NCBI GenBank assembly: GCA_900543025.1
Contig: UQPP01000002.1
Location: 1 to 64,000, forward strand
DNA from: an uncultured Collinsella sp.
GTDB lineage: Bacteria > Actinomycetota > Coriobacteriia > Coriobacteriales > Coriobacteriaceae
Length of the DNA: 64,000 bases
Direction: 5' to 3'
Shown: positions 42,089 to 50,760 of the stretch, piece after piece
Layout of the letters: each line of letters begins with the position of its first letter
Position numbering within the stretch: the stretch's first letter is position 1
The notes under the pieces: generated by a model
What the model was told of the DNA's origin: nothing
The model's input: only the letters and a program-made list of their open reading frames with translations
Databases searched by the model: none
Translations under genes and position numbers: made by a program

Positions 42089-42328
42089 ATGATTATTCTG
42101 CGGCTTGACCGCATGCTCGCCGAACGCAAGATCTCATCCAAAGAGCTTGCGGAACGCGTGGGCATCTCCCAGGTCAATATGTCACGCATTAAGACGGGCA
42201 AGGTTTCTGCCATACGTTTTTCAACTCTTGACGCGATATGTCGGGCACTCGACTGCCAACCGGGCGATGTACTGGAATATATATCCGACGATGAAGCCGA
42301 TAGCCTTTTTGGACTTAAAGATGAATAG
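42089..42328 (+). CDS. Small Xre-family HTH regulator (YozG-like)
   Basis: A 79-residue Cro/CI-type DNA-binding protein. The HTH is KELAERVGISQVNMSRIKTG (about residues 19-38), followed by STLDAICRALDCQPGDVLEY. The ribosome site is GGGGGAA. It starts 9 bp after the DUF2975 stop. It probably autoregulates the pair through TGATACAAGTATCA. Confidence 0.9.
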   Translation: MIILRLDRMLAERKISSKELAERVGISQVNMSRIKTGKVSAIRFSTLDAICRALDCQPGDVLEYISDDEADSLFGLKDE

Positions 42329-42363
42329 CCATAATTAAGCCGCCAATCACGCCCTCAACGCAA

Positions 42364-42400
42364 AAAGTCCGCCAGAACGACTTCCGTACTGGCGGACTTT
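42364..42400. terminator. Bidirectional terminator after the Xre gene
   Basis: AAAGTCCGCCAG/CTGGCGGACTTT perfect stem between convergent genes. A-rich sequence to the left gives a T-run for the minus-strand gene. Confidence 0.85.
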
Positions 42401-42442
42401 CTGCTGTCTATCGGCTAGATGCTCGATGAGCCGTGCGACTCT

Positions 42443-43537
42443 TTACGCAAACAGGCCGTAGATGCTGATGCTAGCTTTGGCGTAGAGGCCGTTAGCATAC
42501 TCGGTCCACTTGGAGCTGGCGCTCGAAGCCTGCGAAGAGTACTGCTGGTAAGCAGTGTAGTAGGCGGTCATGGCCTGCTTATAGGTAGCGCTATCGGCCG
42601 TAAAGGCATCGTCGGCAAAGGCCTTAGCGTAGGTGCCGTTCTCGTCCTTCCAGGTACCCTTCGAGCTATCCCACTCGTCGCCGGCAAGGTTGATGATGTA
42701 GTCGGCGTAATCCTTGCTCGCGGTGTCCTCATTGCCGTCAGAAGGCTCGGTCGGAGCGGTCGGCATGCTTGCGGAGCTATCGCCCACCTTCTTCTTGTAG
42801 AGCTTCTGCAGCGTCGCGGACTGGCGGACGATCTGCTTGGCCTGGTCCTTGGACACGCCATACTGCGTGGCCATGGTCTTGTAGTCCGAAGTGCCGATGG
42901 ATTCCTCGGCGTACTGCTTCATCTCCTTAGAGGAGACGGTAATGCCCTCGTCCTCGGCAGCGTCGAGCAGGATCTTGTTGCGCACGTAGGACAGGATGAC
43001 GTCGGCAGAAGGAGCGGTGTAGTTGCCATCGCTATCCTTGACGGTGTCGAGGCTGTACTGGCTCTCGATGGCCTCGCGCGCGGTGATGTCGCTCTTCTTG
43101 CCGTTGTAGCTATAGCTTGCCACGGTCGAATCGAGCTGGTCCTCGGTCAGGGTCGACGAGCCGACACCCTTGCCGCCAAAGCCGCCATTGCCAATAAAGA
43201 AGCCGACCACGGCGGCGATCACGACGGCAACCACAAAGGCGGCAATCATCGTCTTCTTGTGCCTGGATGCATGGTCGTCTTCATCGGAACCCAGAATATC
43301 GTCGTCCTCATCCTGGGCCTCGGGCATCAGATTCTCGTCAGCGGCATCCGCGGCAATCTGAGCCTCCAGTCGGGCGTCCTCCTCCTCGGCCGTCGTGCCG
43401 GCGGCAATGTGCTCGGCAGACGTACCGGCGACCAGATCGATCTTCTCGTCCTCGTCACCGTCGGGGCCTTCGCCGCGCTCGATGATCTGGATGCCGTCGA
43501 TCTCGCCCTTCTCGTCCTTCTTTTGAATCAGACCCAT
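42443..43537 (-). CDS. Membrane-anchored SurA_N-like protein
   Basis: A 364-residue protein. Residues 1-93 are acidic and cytoplasmic (DEDDDILGSDEDD), one helix follows (MIAAFVVAVVIAAVVGFFIG, about 97-116), and the rest is extracellular. The outer part resembles the N-terminal chaperone domain of SurA/PrsA foldases (residues about 130-260: ILSYVRNKILLDAAEDEGITV, YAEESIGTSDYKTMATQYGV). No parvulin PPIase domain is visible. It may be a secretion chaperone. AAGGAG precedes ATG 43537. It is monocistronic, next to the isocitrate dehydrogenase gene. Confidence 0.65.
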   Translation of the reverse strand: MGLIQKKDEKGEIDGIQIIERGEGPDGDEDEKIDLVAGTSAEHIAAGTTAEEEDARLEAQIAADAADENLMPEAQDEDDDILGSDEDDHASRHKKTMIAAFVVAVVIAAVVGFFIGNGGFGGKGVGSSTLTEDQLDSTVASYSYNGKKSDITAREAIESQYSLDTVKDSDGNYTAPSADVILSYVRNKILLDAAEDEGITVSSKEMKQYAEESIGTSDYKTMATQYGVSKDQAKQIVRQSATLQKLYKKKVGDSSASMPTAPTEPSDGNEDTASKDYADYIINLAGDEWDSSKGTWKDENGTYAKAFADDAFTADSATYKQAMTAYYTAYQQYSSQASSASSKWTEYANGLYAKASISIYGLFA

Positions 43538-43663
43538 ATCAGTTACTCCTTGTTAGGAAACATAGTCTTCAATAGAATACGCCCGACAGAGTGCCGGGCG
43601 TATTGATTCTTAGGTTATACGCAAACACTTAAGTACTATTTAGGCGTTTGCAGCCTGCATGTC

Positions 43664-44749
43664 TTAGGCCAGGTGCGCGATAACGGCATCGGCAAAGGCC
43701 TGCGTGCCCACGGCGCCCTCGACGGAGCCGGTCTGGGCACGACGTACGTCGCCGGTAACCTGCTTACCCTCGTCGAGCGTGGCGGACACGGCGGCGCGGA
43801 TACGATTGGCCGCATCGTTCTCGCCCAGATGATCGAGCATCATAGCCGCAGACAGAATCTCGGCCGTGGGGTTGGCGATATCCTGGCCAGCGATATCGGG
43901 CGCGGAGCCATGCGTTGCCTCGAAGATGGCGCAGTCGGCACCGATGTTGGAGCCGGGGGCCATACCCAGGCCACCTACCAGGCCGGCGCACAGGTCGCTG
44001 ACGATGTCGCCGTACAGGTTGGGCAGCACCAGGACATCGAAGTCGTTGGGGTTCTGGACCAGGCTCATGCAGGTGGCGTCGACGATCTTGTCGTTGAACT
44101 CAATATCGGGATAGTTGGCGGCCACCTCGCGCGCAACGCGCAGGAACAGGCCATCGGTCGCCTTCATAATGTTGGCCTTGTGCACGGCCGTCACCTTTTT
44201 ACGGCCGCAGCGGCGGGCGTACTCAAAGGCGTACTCCACAATGCGGCGGCTCTTGGCGATGGAGATGGGCTTAATTGAGATGGCGGAATCGGCGGCGAAG
44301 GTCTTCTGACCCGAGCGCTCGACAAGCTGTGAGAGCTCCTCGACCTCGGCAGCGCCCTCATCGAACTCGATCCCGGCGTAGAGGTCCTCGGTGTTCTCAC
44401 GCACGATGACCAGGTCGACGTCGCGGAAGCGCGAGCCGTCGCCCGGCTGCGACAGGCAGGGGCGCACGCAGGCGTACAGGTCGAAGTGCTTGCGCAGGGC
44501 CACGTTAACGCTGCGGAAACCCGTGCCGACCGGCGTGGTGATGGGGCCCTTGATGGCAACCTTGGTCTCGGCGACCGCATCGAGCACGTGCTGGGGCAGC
44601 GGCGTGCCAAACTCGTCCATGACGCCGGCACCTGCCTCCTGGACGTTCCAGTTGATCTGGACACCGGTGGCCTCGACCACGCGGCGCATGGCCTGCGTAA
44701 TCTCGGGACCGATACCGTCACCGGGAATCAGGACTACATCGTGCGCCAT
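43664..44749 (-). CDS. Isocitrate/isopropylmalate dehydrogenase family, NAD-IDH type
   Basis: A 361-residue beta-decarboxylating dehydrogenase. Signatures: [49 protein letters not shown] (typical of NAD-dependent isocitrate dehydrogenase) and the metal-site region [20 protein letters not shown]. It converts isocitrate to 2-oxoglutarate and CO2; 3-isopropylmalate or homoisocitrate are less likely because of the ENTEDLYAG motif. It lies 6 bp downstream of the HEAT protein gene, probably co-transcribed. GAGGAG precedes ATG 44749. Confidence 0.88.
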   Translation of the reverse strand: MAHDVVLIPGDGIGPEITQAMRRVVEATGVQINWNVQEAGAGVMDEFGTPLPQHVLDAVAETKVAIKGPITTPVGTGFRSVNVALRKHFDLYACVRPCLSQPGDGSRFRDVDLVIVRENTEDLYAGIEFDEGAAEVEELSQLVERSGQKTFAADSAISIKPISIAKSRRIVEYAFEYARRCGRKKVTAVHKANIMKATDGLFLRVAREVAANYPDIEFNDKIVDATCMSLVQNPNDFDVLVLPNLYGDIVSDLCAGLVGGLGMAPGSNIGADCAIFEATHGSAPDIAGQDIANPTAEILSAAMMLDHLGENDAANRIRAAVSATLDEGKQVTGDVRRAQTGSVEGAVGTQAFADAVIAHLA

Positions 44750-44755
44750 AATCTG

Positions 44756-45454
44756 TTACTCCTCGTCTTCGGCGTCGTCAGATTTTTTAACGCTAGCACG
44801 CTTCTTCTTTTTGGAGAGATCCAGGCCAAAACGTTTAACAAGCATTTCGCAAATCTCGCTCGAACGGGCCTTGAGATAGCTGCCCTTGCCGTTCTCGGCG
44901 TCGAACTTAAGGCGCAGCGCAAGCTTCTCGGCGACCTCGGCGTCGATCTCGCCCTGGCCAAACTCGTACAGGCAACCGAGCATATCGCGATACTCAAGGT
45001 CGCCGTGGTAGCACTGGATGGCCTCGTCTAGGATGGGCCAAGCCTCGCGTGAACGCTCAGCACTCGTGGCGCCCCACACGCACAGCAGGCGGAAGGCGGC
45101 ATAGCGCAGCGTGGAGGAAATCTCGTCGAACAGTGCGGTCTCGGCGCCCTCAAAGGCATCGCCCAGCTGCTCGGGGCAGGTGGTGGCGAGCGCCGTCAGG
45201 GCATCGAGGGCCTCCCAGCGGGTCTGAGCCTCGGGGCGGTCGAGCGCCTCGATCAGCGCGGGCACGCAGGGCACCACGCGCTGCGGATCGCGCTCGGCAA
45301 GCAGGTGCAGCACGCGGGCGGCAAACTGGCGGATACGGCGCGTGGGGCAGCCGAGCTCCTGGACCAGGCGGTCGACGGCGTTCTCGTTCTCCTCTGCCAG
45401 CTGGAGCTGTGCCAGCTCCTCGTCGGTGAGCTGTTCGTCTTTGTTTTCTGCCAT
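44756..45454 (-). CDS. HEAT-repeat protein
   Basis: A 232-residue acidic alpha-helical protein. HEAT-like repeats are visible around residues 30-160 (VQELGCPTRRIRQFAARVLHLLAERDPQRVVPCVPALIEAL; WEALDALTALATTCPEQLGDAFEGAE). The C-terminus is charged (LSKKKKRASVKKSDDAEDEE). It is probably a protein-protein interaction scaffold of unknown partner. It is in a close row of minus-strand genes from 46983 to 43664. Confidence 0.75.
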   Translation of the reverse strand: MAENKDEQLTDEELAQLQLAEENENAVDRLVQELGCPTRRIRQFAARVLHLLAERDPQRVVPCVPALIEALDRPEAQTRWEALDALTALATTCPEQLGDAFEGAETALFDEISSTLRYAAFRLLCVWGATSAERSREAWPILDEAIQCYHGDLEYRDMLGCLYEFGQGEIDAEVAEKLALRLKFDAENGKGSYLKARSSEICEMLVKRFGLDLSKKKKRASVKKSDDAEDEE

Positions 45455-45469
45455 AGTTACCTCTTTTTA

Positions 45470-45898
45470 CTATTTCTTAGCGTGCTTGTCAGCACCCTTG
45501 CTGTCATCGGTGACCGAGATGAGCTGTCGGTCGGCCGCGCCATTGCGACGCGCACGGCGGCGCTCCTCGGCATCGCCCGCGTCGGCGGCGGCGCGGTGAG
45601 CCTTGTTGACGTTAAAGACCTCGTCGTGTTTGCGCCACGGACCGACGGACTCGCCAAAGCTCATCTTAAGGCCGGCGATAAAGCCGCCGAGCCAGCCGAT
45701 CGGCGCAAACTGCACCAGCGGGAACAGCGAGAACACCCAGGTCAGCAGGATGACTGCCGCCGCTCCCGCAAAGTTGGCAATCCAGTAGTCGCGCTTGGTG
45801 ATGACGCGCTTTTCGCACGCCCACTGGCCGCACAAAAAGCCGATGTAGATCGCGAAGAGAAAGAGCACCAGCGCAAGCACCACGAACGTCCAGCTCAT
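45470..45898 (-). CDS. Hypothetical small membrane protein
   Basis: A 142-residue protein with two hydrophobic segments: SWTFVVLALVLFLFAIYIGF (about 2-21) and the NFAGAAAVILLTWVFSLFPL region (about 41-60). A cytoplasmic, basic C-terminal half follows (EERRRARRNGAADRQLI). ATG 45898 follows GGGGAG. It starts 6 bp past the stop of the dehydrogenase gene at 45904, so the two are probably co-transcribed. I do not recognise a family. Confidence 0.6.
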   Translation of the reverse strand: MSWTFVVLALVLFLFAIYIGFLCGQWACEKRVITKRDYWIANFAGAAAVILLTWVFSLFPLVQFAPIGWLGGFIAGLKMSFGESVGPWRKHDEVFNVNKAHRAAADAGDAEERRRARRNGAADRQLISVTDDSKGADKHAKK

Positions 45899-45903
45899 GG
45901 GCG

Positions 45904-46983
45904 CTACTCCCCGTGATGGTGGCCGCAGCAGCACTCGTGGCCATCATCATGGCCGTGGCCGCCGCAGCACTCGTGGTCCTCGCCATGGTGGTGGCCGCAA
46001 CCGCACTCATGGTCGTCGCCGTGCTCGCCGCAACCGCAGCCGTCCTCGTGAGCACCGTGCTCTTCGGGACGATACTGCGACCAGTCCAGACCGGCGGCGA
46101 TGGCGTCGGCCTCCTCCTTATAGAGGACCGTGATGGCCTGGGTGCCCAGCTTGGCACCACCGATGGCATCGAGCATGTCGTAGAGCGTAAAGGCCACGTC
46201 GGCGCCGGGCAGCGCAAGCTCGCGATCGTCGGCATAGGCGAGCGCCAAGCGCAGGTCCTTGATGAAGTGCTCGACCATAAAGCCGGGCTTGTAGTCGCCG
46301 TCGAGCGCCTTGGGCGCCAGGCTCTCCATGGCGCCGGACTTGCCGGTACCGCCCAGGATCATCTGGCGGGTCTTCTCCAGATCAAGGCCGCTCAGCTCGG
46401 CAAATGCCATGGCGTCTGCCATGCCGACCATGCAGGCGCCCAGCGACACCTGGTTGGCGAGCTTGGCAGCCTGGCCCTTGCCGGCGCCGTCGAAGCAGCA
46501 GATGTTGGCCGCAAAGGTGGCAAGGATGTCGCGGACCGGCGCGATGTCGTTCTCGGTAGCGCCCACGATAGCCGTGAGCGTACCGGCGATAGCGCCCGAC
46601 TCGCCGCCGGTGACGGGGCAGTCAAACGCCATGCGACCAGAAACCTGGGCGGCCTCGGCAATGTCACGGGCAAGCTCGGGCGAGCTCGTGGTGAGGTCGA
46701 TCAGGACCGCGCCGGGCTTAGTGCACGCGAGCAGGCCGTCGCCCGCCAGGTAGAGTTCCTCGACCTCGGAGGGATAGCCCACCATGGTAAAGACGACATC
46801 GGCGTTCGCCGCGGCATCGGCCGGCGTATCTGCCCAGACGGCGCCGCGCTCGATAAGCGCCGCCGCCTTGGACTTGGTGCGGTTGTTGACCGTGACGGGA
46901 TAGCCGGCGTCCAGAATGTGGCCGGCGATGGGGGCACCCATGATTCCGGTGCCGATGAATGCGACGGAGAGCTTGTTTGCCAT
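45904..46983 (-). CDS. 3-hydroxyisobutyrate dehydrogenase-family protein with His/Cys-rich tail
   Basis: A 359-residue beta-hydroxyacid dehydrogenase. Residues 1-300 show the family plan: AFIGTGIMGAPIAGHILDAG (NAD(P) fold), GGESGAIAGTLT and a catalytic Lys in GKGQAAKLANQVSLGA. Relatives reduce tartronate semialdehyde or oxidise 3-hydroxyisobutyrate. The last about 53 residues are extraordinary, with 14 His and 9 Cys in repeats such as CGCGHHHGEDHECC and HDDGHECCCGHHH, a likely metal-binding tail. The body is full length, so the tail is an addition. AAAAGGAAAGG precedes ATG 46983. Confidence 0.88.
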   Translation of the reverse strand: MANKLSVAFIGTGIMGAPIAGHILDAGYPVTVNNRTKSKAAALIERGAVWADTPADAAANADVVFTMVGYPSEVEELYLAGDGLLACTKPGAVLIDLTTSSPELARDIAEAAQVSGRMAFDCPVTGGESGAIAGTLTAIVGATENDIAPVRDILATFAANICCFDGAGKGQAAKLANQVSLGACMVGMADAMAFAELSGLDLEKTRQMILGGTGKSGAMESLAPKALDGDYKPGFMVEHFIKDLRLALAYADDRELALPGADVAFTLYDMLDAIGGAKLGTQAITVLYKEEADAIAAGLDWSQYRPEEHGAHEDGCGCGEHGDDHECGCGHHHGEDHECCGGHGHDDGHECCCGHHHGE

Positions 46984-47081
46984 GAAACCTTTCCTTTTGG
47001 GTTGGGTGTTGTTACCAGGTTGAATACTCGGTGCCAGCGTTTGGGCTGTGAGTCGAGGGCGATTACGGACGCAGCGCTTGC

Positions 47082-48035
47082 CTACTGACCGCGCACGCGG
47101 CGGGCGATACGGTCGGAAAGCGACGCCTTGTCGGCGCGGTTCTTACCCCAAAACGCGCAGCCCACCATGCCGGGGCCCACGTGCGAGCCGATGGTGGGAC
47201 CCACGGAGCCGCGAATGATCGTGACGTCGGCGCAACCCTCCTCCTTGCGGATGGCGGCTTCGAGCCAGTCACCATCCTTTTCGGCATCGGCCGTCATGAT
47301 GGCGATGGGCATGGTGCGATCGGGCACGTAGTTCTCGCGGAACGACTTGAGGATGGACTTGAGCGCCTTCTTGCGGCCGCGGTTGACGCCGATCAGCGAC
47401 AGCGAGCCGGCCAGGTCGTAGGAGAGCTCGGGCTTGACGTCGAGCTTTGCCGTGAGCTGCGCCGCCGCGGGAGGAATGCGGCCGCCGGCAGCCAGTGCGT
47501 CGAAGCTCTCGAGCGTAAAGTAGCCGTGCACGTAGGTCTTTGCCTCGTTTGCCCAATCGACCAGCTGCTTGGCGGTCAGTCCCGCCGAACGCTGGCGCAC
47601 GGCCTCGAGCGCCAAGAGCGCACCGGTCGCGCAGGGCAGAGCGTTGTCGACCACGTAGAGCTCAAAGTTGGGATACTCGGCGCGCACGACATCTGCCGCC
47701 TGGCACGCGGAGTTGTAGCTCGACGACAGCGCCGAGGTAAAGCACAGGTAGACCGTGGGCGTGCCCTCTTTGGCGCACTCGGTAAAAAACTCGATATAGC
47801 GACCGAGCGACACAGCCGAGGTGGACACGCGAGCACCGGCGCGCATGCGGTCGTAGAACTCCTTAGGGCTCATGCTCGACCAGATGTCGTCTGTGCGCTC
47901 CTCGCCATCGATAATGAAAGGGAAACCCAGGATATCGACATCGAGGTTCGCGGCGACCTCGGGGCTAAAGTCGCAGCAGGTATCGACGACGATGCGGCAA
48001 CGGTTCGAATGACCGGCGGATGCGGCCTTGTCCAT
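47082..48035 (-). CDS. DegV family fatty-acid-binding protein
   Basis: A 317-residue DegV/FakB-type protein that binds a fatty acid, usually as partner of the kinase FakA. Seen: IVVDTCCDFSPEVA, VSTSAVSLGRYIEFF (the T/S-x-x-P/S region), CFTSALSSSYNSACQAAD and GPTIGSHVGPGMVGCAFWG near the end. ATG 48035 with AAGGAG upstream is used. No FakA gene is adjacent. Confidence 0.92.
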   Translation of the reverse strand: MDKAASAGHSNRCRIVVDTCCDFSPEVAANLDVDILGFPFIIDGEERTDDIWSSMSPKEFYDRMRAGARVSTSAVSLGRYIEFFTECAKEGTPTVYLCFTSALSSSYNSACQAADVVRAEYPNFELYVVDNALPCATGALLALEAVRQRSAGLTAKQLVDWANEAKTYVHGYFTLESFDALAAGGRIPPAAAQLTAKLDVKPELSYDLAGSLSLIGVNRGRKKALKSILKSFRENYVPDRTMPIAIMTADAEKDGDWLEAAIRKEEGCADVTIIRGSVGPTIGSHVGPGMVGCAFWGKNRADKASLSDRIARRVRGQ

Positions 48036-48052
48036 CAAAGCGACTCCTTACG

Positions 48053-48086
48053 TAAAAAGGCGGCCACCCGCATGGGATGGCCGCCA
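48053..48086 (-). terminator. Terminator of the HPF gene
   Basis: GGCGGCCATCCC/GGGTGGCCGCC hairpin followed by TTTTTACG on the minus strand, 28 bp past the stop. Confidence 0.88.
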
Positions 48087-48114
48087 ACCGTTAACTCATG
48101 CAAGTTAACGTATT

Positions 48115-48699
48115 TTACTCGTCAAGTGTTTCGATGCGGGGCTTGATGATGCCATATCCACCATTCTTACGGTGATACACCACATTGATGAGACCGGTCG
48201 TCGCGTTCTCGAACACGTAGAAGTCGTGGCCCAGCAAATCGGTCTGCACCAGCGCCTGCTCCTCGGTCATCGGGGTGACATCGATGACCTTCTCGCGGAC
48301 GAGCAGGTCGTCGTCCTCCTCGGGCAGCAGCAGGTCGGCCAGATCCTCAACGCGCTCGACCGGCGCGACATCCGCGGCACTGGCACCACCCTGGCGGTTG
48401 TCCACGACCTTGGTCTTGAACTTGCGCAGCTGGCGGGTGACCTTATCGGCGGAGAGGTCGATGGCAGCATACATATCTGCGCCGTGCTCGGCAACGCGAA
48501 TCACCGAACCGCGGGCACGAGCCGTGACCTCGACGATTGCCGGGTTGGGGTTCGAGGGGTTCTTCTCATAACGAAGCACGACGTCGACTGTCATGGGCTC
48601 GATGTCGAAAACCTTGAGCGCCTCGCCGATTTTCTCATCCACATGCGCACGCAGAGCATCGGTTACCGTCGTCTTGCGTCCAGAAACCTTGATATCCAT
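48115..48699 (-). CDS. hpf: Ribosome hibernation-promoting factor, long form
   Basis: A 194-residue HPF. The N-terminal S30AE/RaiA domain (1-105; MDIKVSGRKTTVTDALRAHV, DMYAAIDLSADKVTRQLRK) binds the ribosome. The C-terminal dimerisation domain (about 135-190; EEQALVQTDLLGHDFYVFEN, VVYHRKNGGYGIIKP) makes it the long type that forms 100S ribosomes. TTGGAG precedes ATG 48699. It acts in stationary phase or stress. The upstream gap to 49016 holds a hairpin CGCACTTT-N8-AAAGTGCG at about 48820 and the terminator of the next gene, and nothing else evident. Confidence 0.93.
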   Translation of the reverse strand: MDIKVSGRKTTVTDALRAHVDEKIGEALKVFDIEPMTVDVVLRYEKNPSNPNPAIVEVTARARGSVIRVAEHGADMYAAIDLSADKVTRQLRKFKTKVVDNRQGGASAADVAPVERVEDLADLLLPEEDDDLLVREKVIDVTPMTEEQALVQTDLLGHDFYVFENATTGLINVVYHRKNGGYGIIKPRIETLDE

Positions 48700-48910
48700 A
48701 CGTGGCTCCAATCTGCCTCGGGGACTTACTGTACTGGCTATGTACCCATTGCCGTGCATTTAATCACGCGATTTCCCAAAGACCCGAATAACGACTGCTT
48801 GATACCGCATACCGAAGTCTCGCACTTTTCCGTGGCAAAGTGCGCTATAGGAAGGCGTCGGCAAAGCTAGTTTTTCTCCTGAAAATCAGCTTTTACCTGC
48901 TGTTTTTACC

Positions 48911-48951
48911 AAAATAGAAAAGCCGGGCTCCCCTATTGGGGAGACCCGACT
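48911..48951 (-). terminator. Terminator of the binding-lipoprotein gene
   Basis: AGTCGGGTCTCCCC/GGGGAGCCCGGCTT hairpin followed by TTCTATTTT on the minus strand. Confidence 0.8.
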
Positions 48952-49016
48952 ATGCGTGTTGAAACCATGAAGAAGCGCCTCGTTCAATGTATGGCAGACG
49001 CCACCCCTACCAATAA

Positions 49017-50027
49017 CTAGCTATTGAGCTTGTTGATGTCATCGTCGGTGATGGCGCCTTCCTGGCTAGACGACGGGCTGTCGGCGTTGTTATCGGAGGC
49101 GTCGTCATCGGAGGGCTCAGTCTCGTTGGACGTGGAGTCGGATGTCTGCACATTGGCTCCCGAAACGGTCTTGGCGGTAAGGTCATAGGGCATCTGGCCG
49201 TACCAGACGCAGTGGACTGCCTCGAGCGTGCCATCGACCGTGATACCATCGAGGGCATCGCTCACGGCACGGCACAGCTCATCGTTAGAGCTAAGGCCTG
49301 CGACACCAAGCGTGGAGGGCGTCTCGAGCGTGCCGACATAGGAGATCTGGCTCATCAGGCGCGCGAGGTAACCACCGGCCGTGGAATCACAGATCACGTA
49401 ATCGACTTCGCCCGACTCGAGCGCCTCAAAGCACTCATTGATGTTGGAGAAGGTCTTTTGGTTGGCCGTAATGCTCTGCTTGGCGAGCGCTTCCTGCGAG
49501 GCCGAAGAGGTCTGAACGCCCAGGGTAGCGGTGTTAAGCGTTTCGGTGGAAACGCTCAGCGACTCTCCGTCGCTGCTCTTGCCGAATACGGCGGGGGCGT
49601 CGTACAGACAGGTGCCAAGCGAGCTGATATCGCCGTCCGTAGACCTGACGTCACCAATGAAGATGTCGGCCTTTTTATCGCTGAGCGCGGAATCGGCCGA
49701 GGACGCATCGACAAAGGCGACCTTGAGACCCATGCGGCATGCGAGGGAACGAGCGGCATCGACCGCATAGCCCGTGAGGTTTCCGTCGGCATCCTGCATG
49801 GCTTGCGGGGCATCGGAAGTATCGAGAGCGACAGTCAGGGTTCCCGGCGTGACCAGGGCATCGTCCGATACCGTGGGGGTAACGGTCTCGCGCTCGATCT
49901 GGTCGATCGTGGGCGTCGTGAACGTGGACAGTGGATTGAACGCGCATCCACTCAGGCCCAAAACGGCAATGACCGCCGCGGTCCCAGCACCTAACCGAGC
50001 CGCGTGCATCAAGCTGCCCTTCACCAT
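49017..50027 (-). CDS. Solute-binding lipoprotein (SBP_bac_3 type)
   Basis: A 336-residue extracellular binding protein. Signal peptide and lipobox: HAARLGAGTAAVIAVLGLSGC, with the acylated Cys at about residue 27. The SBP_bac_3 fold follows (LTVALDTSDAPQAMQDADGN, GYAVDAARSLACRMGLKV, ADIFIGDV, EALESGEVDYVICDSTAGG). The C-terminus is a long Ser/Asp/Asn-rich spacer. ABC permease genes are absent, so the lipoprotein is an orphan. ATG 50027 or 50009 (AAGGGC upstream) are both possible; the frame is open far upstream to 50408. Confidence 0.82.
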   Translation of the reverse strand: MVKGSLMHAARLGAGTAAVIAVLGLSGCAFNPLSTFTTPTIDQIERETVTPTVSDDALVTPGTLTVALDTSDAPQAMQDADGNLTGYAVDAARSLACRMGLKVAFVDASSADSALSDKKADIFIGDVRSTDGDISSLGTCLYDAPAVFGKSSDGESLSVSTETLNTATLGVQTSSASQEALAKQSITANQKTFSNINECFEALESGEVDYVICDSTAGGYLARLMSQISYVGTLETPSTLGVAGLSSNDELCRAVSDALDGITVDGTLEAVHCVWYGQMPYDLTAKTVSGANVQTSDSTSNETEPSDDDASDNNADSPSSSQEGAITDDDINKLNS

Positions 50028-50460
50028 GTCCACTACCCTGCCTTCTGTGTCGTATACGATCCGTGCGTTGCGCGGAATATCAGGTTGTTCCCACCAGCTG
50101 ACCTGGTATTTGACCCCACACTTGCGCACCGGGGTGTTTGCTCGGGAGGCCGCAGCCACCTTCACGACTGGCCCGCTCGCCCGCGAGGCGGTATTGCCCC
50201 AAAGAAAGTAGAACGGACGGTGCGGCTTACATCTAGGACGCGCCATGATCGCGCCGCGCGCACGCGGTCGCTTACGTGGATCCCTTTGACCGCGTCTGTC
50301 TTGGACTAGGACGGACATTTCGTCCGTCCGCAACCACAGCCTGGTAGGAACGAAGCGCATTATAGCTAAGTTCAAGCTAAAGTTTAAGGTTAGGGGCGTC
50401 ATTCGCATCTCGAGTACAGATTTTGCGGGTCGGAGCGGACCATTCGTGCCCCTATGAAGC

Positions 50461-50508
50461 CCGGAGCTCCCCTACGGGGAGCTCCGGGGCACCCGTCTCA
50501 GGGTGCCG
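50461..50508. terminator. Two tandem GC-rich hairpins
   Basis: CCGGAGCTCCCC-TAC-GGGGAGCTCCGG (50461-50488) and GGCACCC-N6-GGGTGCC (about 50488-50507) adjoin the inverted-repeat element at 50510. There is no T-run, so termination is doubtful. Between 50028 and 50460 only an in-frame upstream extension of the lipoprotein frame is seen. Confidence 0.5.
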
Positions 50509-50509
50509 T

Positions 50510-50724
50510 GTGCAAAAAACGGCAAATATGAGTACTGTTACCAATTTAGTAGCAGCGTATTACCGCCTCACGAGCCCTTTTTGAGTTCCGCACAGCCTGC
50601 TTGGCGCCAAGATATTCCACATTCGTTTATTATCTCTTCGCTGAATCCAGATTATCGGCCCAAGTTTCTTTGTTTTTGCTGTCACTAATCTAGTAACAGT
50701 ACTCATATTTGCCGTTTTTTGCAC
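50510..50724. repeat. 215-bp MITE-like element with 47-bp terminal inverted repeats
   Basis: Left arm 50510-50556 (GTGCAAAAAACGGCAAATAT...) and right arm 50678-50724 are inverted copies with about 42 of 47 matches. The 121-nt interior encodes nothing obvious. The element sits between a hairpin cluster and the 3' end of the gene at 50761. No transposase is associated. Confidence 0.8.
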
Positions 50725-50760
50725 AGAGCATATAAACAAACCCCCTATAAAGCCATAGTT

